The notes below the pieces were generated by a model that did no database searches, was not told where the DNA came from, and was given only the letters and a program-made list of their open reading frames with translations. This document shows positions 22,616 through 49,600 of a DNA stretch of 64,000 nt, piece after piece (position 1 is the stretch's first letter; each line of letters opens with the position of its first letter). Origin of the DNA: Erpobdella octoculata. Lineage: Eukaryota > Annelida > Clitellata > Hirudinida > Erpobdellidae. The stretch covers positions 27,074,073 to 27,138,072 of the forward strand of contig OZ022241.1 of NCBI GenBank assembly GCA_963978895.1, in the 5' to 3' direction. The position numbers and the translations under genes are program-made.

Positions 22616-22719
22616 ACGCACAGCCGATGAGCAAAACAACCGAAAAGAAACGCGTTTCTTGTAACCGAAAATGAACGGTTAAGAAACGTTACAAAGTGGT
22701 TACAATGTTTACTGGGATA

Positions 22720-23143
22720 TCCTCATCGTCGTCATCTTCCTCATCTCCTGCACCCGTCGACCTGGTCCAGTAAGCAGTAAGTTCACTTGCCTTCGTCGTC
22801 ACCATGGTTACTCTCTTCTGATTCGTCTTCATCATTTTACATTCGGCGTCGTCATGGTTCCAGTCTAGACAGGAACCTATGGAACATTCTAGGACATTCT
22901 TTTGCGCGGGTTTCTTAGGCTATACATATATAGAGATTTGAAACCCGCCAGGAGACTCAGGAGACTCTATCTCTTTAGTATCAGGCGAAGTCCTGCGCGT
23001 TTCATATTTGATTTTTTGTCCTTAACTGCGTTTTATTAAAGTTGTTGTTGTCGTTCCGAGTTGCCTTTTTCTTTCTTGTGTTCACGTCATTCCAACAGGG
23101 AAGACAGTGACAGGTACCTACAAATGACAAAATAAGTTCAGTG
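22720..23143. other. Unassigned spacer
   Basis: A CTC/GTC-rich stretch at about 22720-22850 would read as acidic residues on the minus strand, but no gene can be defined. Confidence 0.35.
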
Positions 23144-23151
23144 ACTTTATG

Positions 23152-23781
23152 TAGCGACGGATCTAGGGGGATGGGGGGATGCACCCCCCACCAGATTACC
23201 AAAAAATATTTTTGTTTGCTATAAAAAATGTTTCTTTGTAAAAAGTCCCCAACATCGTCGCTCCACAAGATTGCTTATCAACACCAGTAACGTGCAATTA
23301 ATATCCCATTACTATTCCTATGGAATACACGCACATATATTTATTTTATTTCAAATTTTTATCTTATTTTGTATATTTTATATATTTTCTGTCAATTCCA
23401 TTTTATATACAAGGTGGCTCATAAATTTATTTTTATAAATATGATTCCAATAAAAACTCAAGCTGTCTCAAGCGCTTTCCAATTCTTAACTTAATTAAGC
23501 ACTGATGTCTACAAGTCTGCTTTTCTGGTAATATTATTAATTTTTTTATAATTTTTTTGCAAACTGCAGCCTTGTTACAAAAATAAGCCGTTTTGTTATA
23601 ATTTTGATATTGTATTTTTTCCAATTAGAACGTTTTTTCTTAAGGAATAATATATAAAACCAATAGTGTATTTTTAAAAAATGAATGAAAACTTTGTCGA
23701 TAAAATGTGATCGTTACACCCTCCCACAGGATCGGTATGGTAGATCATCTCCCCCACCGAAAAATCCTATATCTGTCGCTG
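23152..23781. mobile_element. hAT-type MITE
   Basis: Imperfect inverted ends (TAGCGACGGATCTAGG left; CAGCGACAGATATAGG right, reverse-complemented) are flanked by a perfect 8-bp duplication ACTTTATG (23144-23151 and 23782-23789). It is 630 bp with no transposase. Its ATGCACCCCCCACCAG arm resembles the ends of the hAT at 53256-56273, so it belongs to that family group. Confidence 0.85.
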
Positions 23782-23899
23782 ACTTTATGATTAGCTGAAC
23801 AATAATTCATTTTAAATTATGAATGAATCCTCACTGGTATATTTTTTTAAAACTCTATGGAAAAGTATTTTTGATTTTTAGAACTAAGAAACAATTCCA

Positions 23900-24280
23900 T
23901 TATTTTTTTATTCCACATTTTTTGTTTTCTTCATGCAGGTAAAAATTTTCTAGCAATTTATAGACACTTGTAAACGTATAATTCAGATGGTTTCTAAAAA
24001 CCACTTCTGTTAATATCAGCAAAATAATCAAAAATTTTTTATTTAAGAAATCCATACTGAAAGAACTGTCATCTGACAATATTTTTTTGCAATACAGACA
24101 TCTGATTATATTCAGAATGCTATGAATAACCAAAACTTCAACATAGTAAATTGTGCTAGACTCACTTTCACAGAGCATGAGCAATTCATTCAACTGATTT
24201 ATTATTGTAACTGCAATGTCTTCATCACAGACAGGTTCAGTTTTCTTAAAGTTCTCAATAAAATCAGGAACGTAAATTGG
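23900..24280 (-). CDS. Unrecognised open frame, possible exon
   Basis: Up to 131 residues. The part from DFIENFKKTEPVCDEDIAV to IHSILNIIRCLYCKKILSDD looks protein-like (helical, mixed charge), while the first residues (MSPCPPIY) come from a hAT-like terminus at 24262-24300. I do not recognise the family. It may be a remnant exon or chance. Confidence 0.25.
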   Translation of the reverse strand, partial: PIYVPDFIENFKKTEPVCDEDIAVTIINQLNELLMLCESESSTIYYVEVLVIHSILNIIRCLYCKKILSDDSSFSMDFLNKKFLIILLILTEVVFRNHLNYTFTSVYKLLENFYLHEENKKCGIKK

Positions 24281-24560
24281 GGGGCAGGGGGACATTTGCT
24301 CTCCTGATTTTTATAATTAAAATGTTTGTTTATCTAGAGTTTACTATATAACTTTTTAATTTTAACTTTACTTAATTTAGTGATGATTCGATGCGTATTG
24401 GAACGATGTTTGCGTGTGTAGACAATTTTATATCTGAACTCGATGCTAGATTTACTAATAACTGCAGAGTATTAAACTGTGTATCAAAAATACAATCAGC
24501 AAACTTGTGGTTCTTTACCCTACCAGTGGTATCGATACGATGTTGATTCCCTAACAGCTG
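24262..24560 (+). mobile_element. Probable hAT terminus and transposase remnant
   Basis: AATTGGGGGGCAGGGGGACA at 24275 resembles the GGGGCAGGGAGACATTTT stretch near 45037, both typical of G-rich hAT ends. A plus-strand piece then reads MRIGTMFACVDNFISELDAR, similar to the LDHFIxELxxRF region of ZMYM1-like hAT transposases. Short and degraded. Confidence 0.4.
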
Positions 24561-24849
24561 TCTACAGCAAAGTCGTTTTTTTAAATCGTCAGAAATAGGT
24601 TCAGCCTTGATAACTAATCACAATATTCAAAAACACTTGTGAGCCATCTTCCAAACGGTTTTAGTAAGCTTCTCTAGTGATCGATATTTTTCAGTTGAAA
24701 TCGTGAATTTTTGTTTTTAAGATTTATCACCACAGACAAACAAACAAACAAAGAGACGAGTGAAATTAAATAATAATAAAGCCAGACAAACATATCTATG
24801 AATAAAGCATTTAAAACAAGTAAAGGAAAAAACGAGTTTTTCAACACAA

Positions 24850-26494
<1,645 letters not shown>

Positions 26495-26502
26495 GGCTGA
26501 CA

Positions 26503-27207
26503 TAGAGCTCTACCGATTCCACATTTAGCCGATTGTCCCGATTGTGAGAACAGCCGATTGTGGAGCCGTAACCGATTGTCTATTTTTTTTATTTTGGTAA
26601 ATGGTGTTTTGTTAAAATTAGACTAAGAACTTGCAGGCAATAAAAAAATCTAAATATGTAAAAATGTCTAGTTGAAGTCCTTGAGCCCCTGGCACTTTCC
26701 ACTCTCAATAGCTAAAAGAAAACTGAGGCAGATTGTACTTAAGAAGTAAGAGCATTTCTCCTGTTTTGGCTTTCAAAGAGCCACAGCGATCTGAGAAGAT
26801 CTGTCCTGCTCCACTGAAGAGCTGTTCACTTGGGACACTTGAGGCTGGTGCGGAAAGATACTTTCTCGCAAGTGTGGCTAGGTTTGGGAGATGGAATTTG
26901 TTGGTATTCCACCAAACGTATGGGCTTTCTGTGTGAGGCAATGGTGCTGATGACAAGTATAAACTAATCATTGCATCCACTGCATCATTGACATTGCCCA
27001 TGATCGACGAGTTTTTTTGCGGTGCCGGCTCGCTCACAACATCCGAGAACAGATCCCAAAGTCGCGACGTTGGTGGTCCATGATCCATCTCTACTCTGAT
27101 GCTTGTACCATTTAAGAACAATCGGCAGCCGATTGTTCCGACTGATTGTCGATTGTGCTGATAATCGGCCCGATTATGAATGCTACCGATTAATCGGTAG
27201 AGCTCTA
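26503..27207 (-). mobile_element. Truncated hAT element with 8-bp target duplication
   Basis: The ends TAGAGCTCTACCGATT match at both sides, flanked by perfect GGCTGACA (26495-26502 and 27208-27215). The 705-bp element is an internal deletion derivative keeping only the transposase C-terminus. Subterminal CCGATTGT motifs repeat in both arms. Confidence 0.93.
26705..27115 (-). pseudogene. hAT transposase C-terminal fragment
   Basis: Contains the hAT dimerisation motif: YVWWNTNKFHLPNLATLARK, YLSAPASSVPSEQLFSGAGQ, then RCGSLKAKTGEMLLLLKYN and a stop at 26705. The catalytic half is absent. Upstream residues (Ile-Tyr repeats) come from the AT tract. Confidence 0.88.
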
Positions 27208-27216
27208 GGCTGACAT

Positions 27217-27218
<2 letters not shown>

Positions 27219-27310
<92 letters not shown>
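27219..27310. repeat. (AT)n microsatellite beside a hAT target duplication
   Basis: A run of 92 bp beginning 3 bp after the right target duplication of the hAT at 26503-27207. Confidence 0.96.
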
Positions 27311-27312
<2 letters not shown>

Positions 27313-27718
27313 ATGGTGGCTGACAACACACTCAGTCTTGCAAATACAGTGTACAGTATACACACTCGTACTACTCTGCCCTACAAATGCAGAAGGAAGC
27401 GAGTCGCCAAACTGTGATTTCGTAATAAGTGTAAAACTAATCTAGGTTTTACTAGTAGTGCTGGGACATAATTCCTTTTGCCATGGGTTATACACAGAAA
27501 CTATGCAGAGTAAAACCAATTCGTATATGCCATAATGTAGGACAATTAATCTAATTTTGGGCCAAAAGTGGACTTGCTTCCTTTTGCTGTGGCAGGACAG
27601 TACCATTTATTATACTGAAATATAAGTGGCCAAATGTTAATGTGTTATTCAATTGTTAGTTTTAAAAAAATTGATTTGAAGGTTCAATTTTAAAGATAAG
27701 TTATATTTTGTTGGGTTA

Positions 27719-28714
27719 ATGGGATCTTCTTTGGTATTTGCTATGAATGATGCCATTAATTTGATCCAGGAACTGACTTTTCTCTCCAGAGAAGAAATTT
27801 GTCGGTTTGTTAATTTAATTCAAGTTCGTAATCACATATCTTTATAGATTTGCAATGTAAACTCCAGATATCTGTTGATTCTGAACCAGTATCTGTGGCA
27901 TCAGAAAATTCTAATATATTGGAGTTTACTATATGTTATACTTACCTACTCAAACGTTTCTATATATTACAAATTTACAGTGCCTTGCACAAATTCCAAG
28001 CTTGTCATACCACCAGCACAGCTTTAGACTTGTCTGTTCGTCTCCCCAAATTGCATATTGTAAACATCCCTGAATTGAAGGTAGCTTTGATATTTCATTT
28101 TTTGCGATATTTTGCATACAATATATTTTATTTTAAGGTAAACCCATATGCAGAAAGGATATGCGATATATTCTCATCAAAAAAAGATGGCATGCTGTCC
28201 TTTGAAGATTTCTTAGACATGATGTCATGCTTTAGTGAGCAGGCCTCAAGAGATGTGAAAGTTGATTATGCTTTCAGGATTTTTGGTAAACAATAATTTT
28301 TTTAGCTTAGAACTATTATGAGAATAAAGTAACATTCAAGTTTAATATTTGAAGATTTTGATAATGATGACTTCATATCGAAAGATGATCTCATGCAAAT
28401 CATTAAACTTCTCACATTCCCAAACAAGCTCTCAGATGAAATGATGGAACTCATCATTCAAAATGTCAGCTATTACATTATTCCAAGACAGAACATAACA
28501 TAAATTTAACATAATTTAATATTTCATATTCTAACAGGTTCTAACAGAATCAGACCTGGACAATGATGACATGCTATCTTTTGCAGAATTTCAGCATCTC
28601 ATGTCCAAGTCACCTGATTTTGTGAAGTAAGTTATTACAATCCTCATAAACCTACAAACTACAAGTATCTAAGATGTTGCTTTCGATTTCAGCATGTTCA
28701 GGATCCGACTGTGA
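27719..28714 (+). CDS. Calcium- and integrin-binding (CIB) family EF-hand protein
   Basis: Six exons: 27719-27804, 27981-28080, 28138-28285, 28355-28464, 28538-28626 and 28693-28714. They total 555 nt, giving 184 residues plus stop (family members are about 185-191). The order matches CIB proteins: [51 protein letters not shown] and YAFRIFDFDND. EF-hand 3 loop is residues 112-123 ([12 protein letters not shown], with Asp at position 12 as in CIB1) and EF-hand 4 is 154-165 ([12 protein letters not shown]). It ends FRIRL. CIB proteins bind integrin tails, kinases or TMC channels, depending on the paralogue, which I cannot assign. Gly2 follows Met, but the MGSSLV context is a weak myristoylation signal. 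The longer frame through 27850-28296 is intron read-through. It converges on FASN. Confidence 0.92.
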
Positions 28715-29209
28715 CTGCACTGGGAAGATTTCCAAGCTCTCTGAAGAAATTAGCAGTTTTAAAACATTTCATGAAAGATTGCTTCAATACTGAATTGTAT
28801 TACTGAAAAATCATATACAACATAAAAGTATATTGACATAAAATATAAAGAATAAACAACAACTTAAATACAAATCACCTATGAAAACTGAGATGAACTA
28901 AACAACTCCATCTTTTAAGAGTTCTGTTTAAAAAAAAAGTTTTGAAATTCGTCCTACAAAAATCAAGGGATGAAACACCCTGATAAAGTTTTGATACCGA
29001 GTAACGCACCACATGTTAACTCCTAAATATTGGCAAAAGTTTTTAAAACATATCCAGATCTAAAAATTGTTCCTAAATATTTGTCTAGGTTTTAGTGGAA
29101 TTTTATGGACAAATATTCAACATACAAATAAAACACATGGCTTGATAATATGGAATAACTCAGCTTAAAAAAAAATATGTAAAACTGTTTGTGTTTTAAT
29201 TCAAGATGT
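28715..29209. other. Intergenic space between convergent CIB and FASN
   Basis: Should hold both 3' UTRs. AATAAA-type signals occur on the plus strand (AAAGAATAAACAACA near 28848). No other gene is seen. Confidence 0.5.
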
Positions 29210-42116
<12,907 letters not shown>

Positions 42117-43552
42117 GTTTTCTTGAAAAAATGAATAGAAATGGAACACATTACACTCGAAATAGAAAAATATTAAGGAAAAAAAACTTTCATCAAACTA
42201 ACCAGCTATTTAAATTTGTTTTTTTATGTAATTCAATATTCCATACAACGTAGAAAAGCAGAAAAAACTCTGCTCCGACTACAGACAGACGACAGTTTAT
42301 ACCACACGGGCATTTGGATCGCTGCCTTTTATTTTAAACTACTGGCAACTAGATAGAACGTTTACGGCTTGATGTATTTCAAGCTATTTTAATCATATGC
42401 GCTTGTTATTAAGCTGGTTTAAACAATAAAAATAACAAATAAAAAATAAATAAATTTAGTATGCTCAGAATTTTTTTTTATCTTTCAACAATCTACCTTA
42501 ACGTATTTACTTTTTGCTACCTAGTTTCCTTTTTGGTGTGCCTATCGGGTGAGAGTTATTGTACACACGCAACACGTACCCTTATAATGTACTGCACGTT
42601 GGGCTGTTAGGTGCGCTCCACTCACGTCATAGTCCGCAGGTTACTCGCCTTTAGATTTTAGATCTTTTCCAAAGTCTTGTTACCTTCGGTCCTCTTCAAA
42701 ATAAAAACTTTTTGTAAAAAAACACATTTTAAATAGACCCATGCGCTGTAGCGACAAACTTCGTTACTCTCTTCATGCATGGTTAATAATATAATTTTTA
42801 AGCGAGATTTCCATTTGTTTTCATTTATGATATGACGCGATTTATAAGTGCATTCAGGGACATAGAGTTCCCATTTTCCCGGGGGGGGGGGGGGCAAGAC
42901 TCGGAGCAACTTTTCTGTCAAACGAATCTATTAAAACTCGCTGACCAGGCTTTGAATGAAATCTAAGAAAAAGCAGTGGCAGACATGTTATTCTGATCGT
43001 TATTCAACAACATATTTCTATAAAACTGTTATTAATTATGAGAGTGCGCAATCGAATGTTATATTTTTAATGAAGTCATCGATTAAAATGTTAATATCAA
43101 TTTCTTTTGCGATTTCTTGATGACTGTTCATTAACGTAACAGCATTTAACCTCGTCTAGTTCATTCATGGACTCCTAGACTCCTAGATAGGAGTCCATTT
43201 CTATATGTTTCATTGTACTTTGGCTTCTTTCTCCGACTTGCACATGAACAGGGAAATAATACAGATGTACACAAACATAAATTATTAAAAATGCTATATT
43301 CCTAATTTTTCCGGTGGGCACACACTTCGCGGGGGACAAGATTTGATCCGGGGACAGCTTGCCTCGTTGCCCCCTCCCGAACTATACGTCTATAAGTAAA
43401 TTTGTTTATTTTACGGTTTAAGGCTTAAACTTTAAGCTTTACTTTGATTTTGCTTTCCTTTACCTTTATCACTTTATCGATCGCCTTTATGGCATAGGCA
43501 TGTCCGATTTGATTGACCCCCAAATTTTAATACATACCTACCTAAATTGTGT
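42117..43552. other. Upstream flank of FASN
   Basis: Contains the probable 5' UTR acceptor near 42123 and presumably the first non-coding exon and promoter within a few hundred bases, but no TATA or initiator can be assigned with confidence. A poly(G) run is at 42881-42894. No other gene is seen. Confidence 0.4.
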
Positions 43553-45800
43553 GCAGTGGCGTGGCTAGGGTTTCATTATAGAAAAAAATTGTTGGGAGCA
43601 GCTGGGCTTCTCAAGATTTTTCTTAACAACCTTTTTTTGGGAAAATAAATTTAAAGGAAGTTTTATTAATTATTGTTTGGGGGCTATGGATGGCCGTTAG
43701 CTCTCCTTTAGTTTTAAAAAATATTCTCAGAAAAGTTATTTTGGAGGAAGTTTTAGAAAAGAAATTCGAACACTGAAAACCGCATAAATACGCTTCCCGC
43801 ACCGAGCGTGCTCCAAGTGCTGGTGTCCTATATAAATCCGCAAAGATTGTCAAACACTTAAGTGGGCTGTTGCCGAAGTCTCATCTGGTTTTCATCTTTG
43901 TTTTATCGAAATTGGAAATTAAAGTTATTAAAGTTGTTTCTTTAAATAAAACAAATAAAATAAACATGGTGACAAACGCTAAAAAAAATAATTTTATTGT
44001 TTTGACAAATTTTATTGACATCCAAACTCGTATTTGAATCCCGATCTTAAATAAGAAGTTACGTAAACCATAACGAATCTGGACCAAAATGTAAGCGCAC
44101 CTCAATCCACAGACTAGGTTACCGAAAGTAAACATTAACATTTAACTTAGCTCTTTACAAAAGCATTCATTTATCAGTTGTTCTATAATAAACTTTCAAA
44201 CATATGTATATTTATGCACCAAAACGAACAACTGTTTTAATGTTTAACTTCGAGAGGTTATGCAAACTGTGTTCAATTGTTAAGAAGTTCATAGCTTTAG
44301 TTTAGGTCTATAAGCTCTAACAGTTAAAACTCATCTGCTGTTGTTTGTTGAAATGCCTATTATGATGCAAATTTAGCAACCCAGAAAAATAAAACCTGTT
44401 GTTATGTGTACAGAGACCCAATTATGAACCCTGTACCTAATCGTCCTGAAATTACATCAAACACTTGAGGGCAGTTCGAAACGAGCTGCATGGTGTACAA
44501 AAGGTGACGTCGCAATACAATTGTTATTATATTATTTACCAGGTTTTTCTTAGCTTGTTTCTTGTTTCTCTGTTTGTCCAGGTGTGAAAATGTGATCGAA
44601 CATTGAAGAACTTCCTACCATCCAGATTTGTCCCACCTATAACGAGCTCAGTTATATTTAACCGCTTAAAATAAATTCGCATCTATCAAATCCCGTTTAT
44701 AACGAAATCGGTTATATCGAAGTCAGCTTATAACGAAATCGGTTATATCGAAGTACCTTTTCAACATCCGATAATTCTAGTGCTTCTTACTATAAACTCG
44801 TTTATAACGAATTCCATTCATAACGATTTTGCATAGTTCCTCTTATAACAAAATCGTTCATAACGGAATTTGTAATCAATATTTTTCCTCTTCAAAACCT
44901 GTACAGAAGATTAAACAGTTCACTGACTCAGACACGAGGCACTTTAACCGTTCCCTAAGTCTCTGCAAATAGTTAAGAACTGCCTAGCCAAAACAATAGT
45001 TTTTCAGAAAGTTTCTGCAGGGGCGTCATTTGAAGGGGCAGGGAGACATTTTCCCCCAGGTATTTTCCATTTTTTTAATAAAAAAATAGTTACATTTTTG
45101 GAGCAGTTTTTGAAAAAGTAGTTGTGACTGTGAGCACCCCCTCCAAGCCATCAGCATTTTAGGAAAAAAAGTGTATAATTTTTTGGAATCGTTTTTTTTA
45201 TAGAAAAATAGCTATCAAGGCTGGATTACAGAATTTTAGAACCAGGGGAAGCGCCAAGCGATATGCATTGCATAATTTCAGTTTATTGATTTTTATTTAA
45301 AGTCGTGGGATTTTGTGCTTGTTAAAACGGTCAAGGTCGGACCTTGGATTTTGTGTCTGTATAACGGCCATGCCTAGAAAATGACTTGTGCATGGCTTTG
45401 CCAGTTAAATTTAATAAATAAACTCAACCGGTACTTTGCTTACAGCAAAATAATAAGATTAATGGAATATGTCAAGACCACACAGTAACTATAAAAAACA
45501 TTAAAGGAAAAAATAAAATACATGCTGTTACTACTGTAATTTAGTTTTGATAATTTTCAACGTAGCATAATGTCAATTGACTTCTAAGCACTTGCGGATC
45601 CAGGGGGGCGGTAGAGGCGATCTCCTCCTCCCCCACTTTAGGATAAAATTACATTTTAAGTTATTAAAGATACAAAAAAAGACTGAAGACTGAGCTTTCT
45701 TTTTTTTAAACTTGAGCAAGCCCCCCCCCCCAGAGGCCAAATCGAAAGGCCATTCATTTTGTACAAATACGAAGGGTTTTTTTGGGTGGGGGTTAAGCGG
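43553..45800. other. Degraded transposon termini, no gene
   Basis: Several unpaired hAT-like ends: CAGTGGCGTGGCTAGGG near 43555, CAGGGGCGTCATTTGAAGG near 45018 and CTTGCGGATCCAGGGGGG near 45592. A stretch at 44640-44880 repeats TTATAACGAAATCGGTTATA, like pogo-type ends. No complete element can be closed. Confidence 0.45.
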
Positions 45801-46330
45801 TGCTACATTTATTCATAAACTTATTTTTTTAACAATTGCTTTAACTGGTTTGAGACTGATTTTGACTATCTTCAGTTTGTAGTCTTTATTTTCTATCATT
45901 AATAAGTTCTTAAAGATACCAAAAAATAACTGCAGACTGGAGATAGTAAAAAAATTTCTTTTGTATGCTGCGGGCTTTCTTTCCTTTTTAAAACTGGGGG
46001 GTGCTACCAGTGTTATTTCCATTAATGGTAATTGAAATAGAAATTATTTTTATCGGGATAGGGAATTAGAAATAGAAATTAAATTTGAATGGAATTAGAA
46101 ATAGGAATAGAAATCACGTGAAAAAAATGGAATTAGAATTATAAATTATTTTTCAATTCAAAATGGAATTAGAATGAGAAGTAGAAATTATTTCTTTAAA
46201 AATGGAATTAGAGTGAGAAATAGTAATTATTTTCCGATTTAAAATGGAATTAGAGTGAGAAATAGTAATTATTTTCCGATTTAAAATGGAATTAGAAATT
46301 ATTTTCAGATTTATAATGAGAAATAGTAAT
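45797..46330. repeat. Dispersed GGTGCTACATTTATTCA repeat with GAATTAG-rich array
   Basis: 45797-45940 matches 56630-56780 closely (shared TTGCTTTAACTGGTTTGAGA). It is followed at 46020-46330 by degenerate GGAATTAGAATGAGAAATAG units; a similar array lies at 56330-56625, beside the other copy but on its opposite side. Confidence 0.8.
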
Positions 46331-46697
46331 TATCTTATATATAAAAATGAAATGTTTGTTTGTTTGTTTGTTTGTTCGGAAATAAAATGTAAACGGCTGA
46401 ACAGATTTAATTGAAATTTGGCACACTTATTTAACTTATTCAAGCGGTGGTTTCTGTGAAATTTTAAATAAATTGGTTTATCCGTTGATGTTTTATGGAC
46501 AAAAAACGTTTTGGTCAGCGGTAGTAAGTTGGAGTAAATTTTTTTCTACAAAATAAAAATAAATTAATTAATAGTTAAATTATAAAAAATATTTTTAATT
46601 TTTTTTTCTCAAGTTTTAAAGGTTTTAAATATAAATATTAAATTAAATAAATATGTGTGTTGTTTAGTGCCGCCCATAGATATCTATGGTGCCGCCG

Positions 46698-49600
46698 GCG
46701 CCTTTTTTTTCTACGCAAAAGTTGAGGCCTCATTAATTATTCATGAAATTAGCAGCACTTGATTGGTTGAAGTGATCGGCTTGGAATCTAGGGCCTCATG
46801 AATAATTACTTTTAAGGACGCCATTCTGCCTAATTTAAAATGAAGGAATGTAAACAAATAACGGCATGCTGGGCCGAGAACAACTTGAAACTTTAATTAT
46901 TTAACCTAACCCCTAACCTCTGCCCTTATGTAAGAAAGCGCAAAAATAGCGAAACTTTGTATTTTTTTACTATAAATTTTTTTATGAGAAGATAATCTTA
47001 TTATACAATCATCATATTGTTAGAATTTATTTAGGTCAGGTATTTTATTTATTATATCAATTAAGTTATTATGATGATGCTTGTAGGTAGTAAGTGAATT
47101 GAATAACTATCAAGACTATAACCAATAAACAATTGTGAGTGAATTAGAAAAACTTAGATTAGAAGCTAGGAAATTTTTTCTGTTAAATGGTGTAATGCTT
47201 GAATCTTGATGCATTTCGTATATAGGAGTGAAGTGAATTGATGCATGTGTGTTTGAACACATGGGACATCATAAGAGAAACACTTTTTAAAATATATTAG
47301 TGTCAGACATCCTTGTATCTTCCTAGTAGATGTAAATTAGTTATTTTGTATTTATTTCATTCTCAAACAGAAAAGCCTATTGGTCACTAATACCATTCAA
47401 AAAATTGAGTCAAAAAAGTTTATGCAAATGTTATGAAAAAACTTTTATTTAGTTCTAATTTTAGGCACTTTCAAAACAGATTTTAAAACCTCAAAAGAAA
47501 ACAGAGCAATATTAATTGAAAAACAGATATGAAAAAATAAATATGATATTTATTGATAAAGGAAACCATTTGAACTTTATATTATAAAGTATAAAGAAAA
47601 AAAAAACAAACATGGCAAAATCTTTCTAACTAATTGAGAACAGTAATGCAATGACAATAACATTTACTACAGAGCAGAGCTATAAAACAATATGACAATA
47701 ACATTTACTACAGAGCAGAGCTATAAAACAAACAGTACAAAACATCGAAACTTTTTTTTATGTAAATTTGATAAATTGAGAACAGTAATACAAAAACCAT
47801 ATAAAAAAAACCTATTTATAAAAGTGTAAAAAATAAATATACATTACTATAAAAAAATCTACATTAATATAAACAAAAATCTACATTTGATAAAGACAAA
47901 AGACATTATTTAGCCTGATGGCTTTTACCAAGAGCTTCTACATTGGCTACAGCTAGTTGAAGGTTGTGTTGTGCTCGATGTTTGGGCATCACATTACAAT
48001 GTGCCCCTAAACACTTCTTGAAGTAGCCATGTTCCTCTACAAAAGAAGATCGTGGTGGCCGACCCAAATAACAACGCTTGCGACCACCTACCGCCATTTT
48101 CCGTCGTGCCAATGCTGTTGGCTGAACTCCAATGTTTTTTAGACCGACTAGCCTTGTTTTTCCTGAAAGTGCGGCACCAGTATCTTTCCCAAAACAATGC
48201 AATGCAGAAATAATTCTGGAATTACTCATAGCATTACATTGTTTGCTGCATGACTCCATTGCTGGTCCAACATTGGCAGGATCAGAGAGGTAGAGGTTTC
48301 TCAATTTGATAAAAAGTGCTTCCATTATCTCAACTGTAGATGAATTTGGAAAATCTTTTAAATTATCTTCTTCCACATCCATCAATGTATCATCTAACAC
48401 CGCTGGCTGTTTTGGCCGATGTGCCACAGGCAGCACATCTGATGTAGGTGTAAGTGACTCGAACCAACTTGCTGAAACTTTATCGTCACCAGTCGCAACA
48501 ACATAGAAAATGCGGCGCATATCTGGATCTGTAGTCGGTATAAAATTCCAGCTTGGAAGGCGAAACACTTTCATAACTGCCGACTGATGTTTGCAGGGTC
48601 CACCAGTTTCACCAACAGCACAAGTACAGCAGCCAATCCCCATGTCGACAATGTATGTTACACCTTGGCTGTATTCACTGGGAACCTCATACGTGTCTTC
48701 CTGTAGTTGGCGTACTAATGAAAGATTAATTGTTGAATCAGATGCCAAAAACCGAGATGTTAGATTAGAATCCACTCTGTTGTTGGCAATGTCGATAAGA
48801 CGACACTGATAATGTGATTCGAGCCGAGTAATAACAAAATCAACCAATTGTTCAATATTGAAGGCTTTAGTTCTTTGCAACACTTTATCTTTTATAACAC
48901 GCATGGCACTCTCACAAAAATTGTTGGTGTTATTTCCTCGAATTAACAGGTGTGATCTGTAGCTGAGTGCCCATTCAGAGCGTCGGCTGTTCAATGCCTC
49001 AAGATGTTTGAGGACCTTCAAATTTTGCTGCACCAGAGAGTTTGAAGTAGCTTTATTAAAAGCAATATCTAATTCACTTTCTGAGGGTGCATATAGCATG
49101 GACTTCATAAAAAAAACCAATTCTTGACGATGTTCTTTTTTTACGCCTGAGTTGCTGTCCCACAAAAATCGCCAAAATGCCTGCAAAATATGAAAACTAC
49201 ATAGCAACATTGTGGACTCAGAGAACACGTTTTTCAAAGCCTTTCTTTCAGCAGCAGAGTCATCCGTCATAAAGACTACAGGCCCTTGTTTGCCACGACC
49301 TCCAAAACAGTAATCATTTAGAAGAGACAAATACAACTGCAATGCAGAACTGATCGTCTCCGATTTTTCATTAGCAACCAGCAGAACACCTAAAGGCAGA
49401 CCACCTGCTGCAGAATGTGTCGGCAGTAAAAATACTCGAGTGTTTTGCCTGTCCATGTTGCCTCCTGCATCGACAAAAACAAGCTCTCCACTGTACTTGA
49501 TCATTTGATGCACTCGCTTCATTAACGGGGTACAAATGGCAATGACCAGGGTTTCACTGCAATCACTGATAGCAACAAAGTTTTCATCGGTGTTGGACAA

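Larger units (their letters stand above)
16305..22719. mobile_element. 6.4-kb inverted-repeat DNA transposon with Merlin-like transposase and DUF4806-like gene
   Basis: The ends are inverted repeats of about 45 bp: TATCCCAGTAAACATGGTAA at the left and, reverse-complemented, TATCCCAGTAAACATTGTAA at the right, both continuing into a CCA(T/C)TTTGTAACGTTTCTT block. Inside each end lies a subterminal tandem array rich in AACGTTTC (61-bp units left, 25-bp units right). Between them are an intact ISXO2-type transposase on the minus strand, DUF4806-like exons on the plus strand, and nested Helitrons. No matching target duplication was found (left flank CTGACAAGG, right flank TCCTCATCG), so the boundary or joint ownership of both genes is not proven. 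Confidence 0.75.

Noticed and set aside
16296..22728. A target-site duplication for the large inverted-repeat element
   Set aside because: The flanks CTGACAAGG and TCCTCATCG do not match at 8 or 9 bp, nor do other offsets I tried.
27850..28296. A single 148-codon gene overlapping the CIB gene
   Set aside because: It reads through two introns. The CIB splice model gives family-like sequence and correct phases, and the frame's first 40 codons have no family resemblance.
43623..44141. Two small open frames in the FASN upstream region
   Set aside because: No family resemblance, low complexity and no splice support; the first overlaps a hAT-like terminus.
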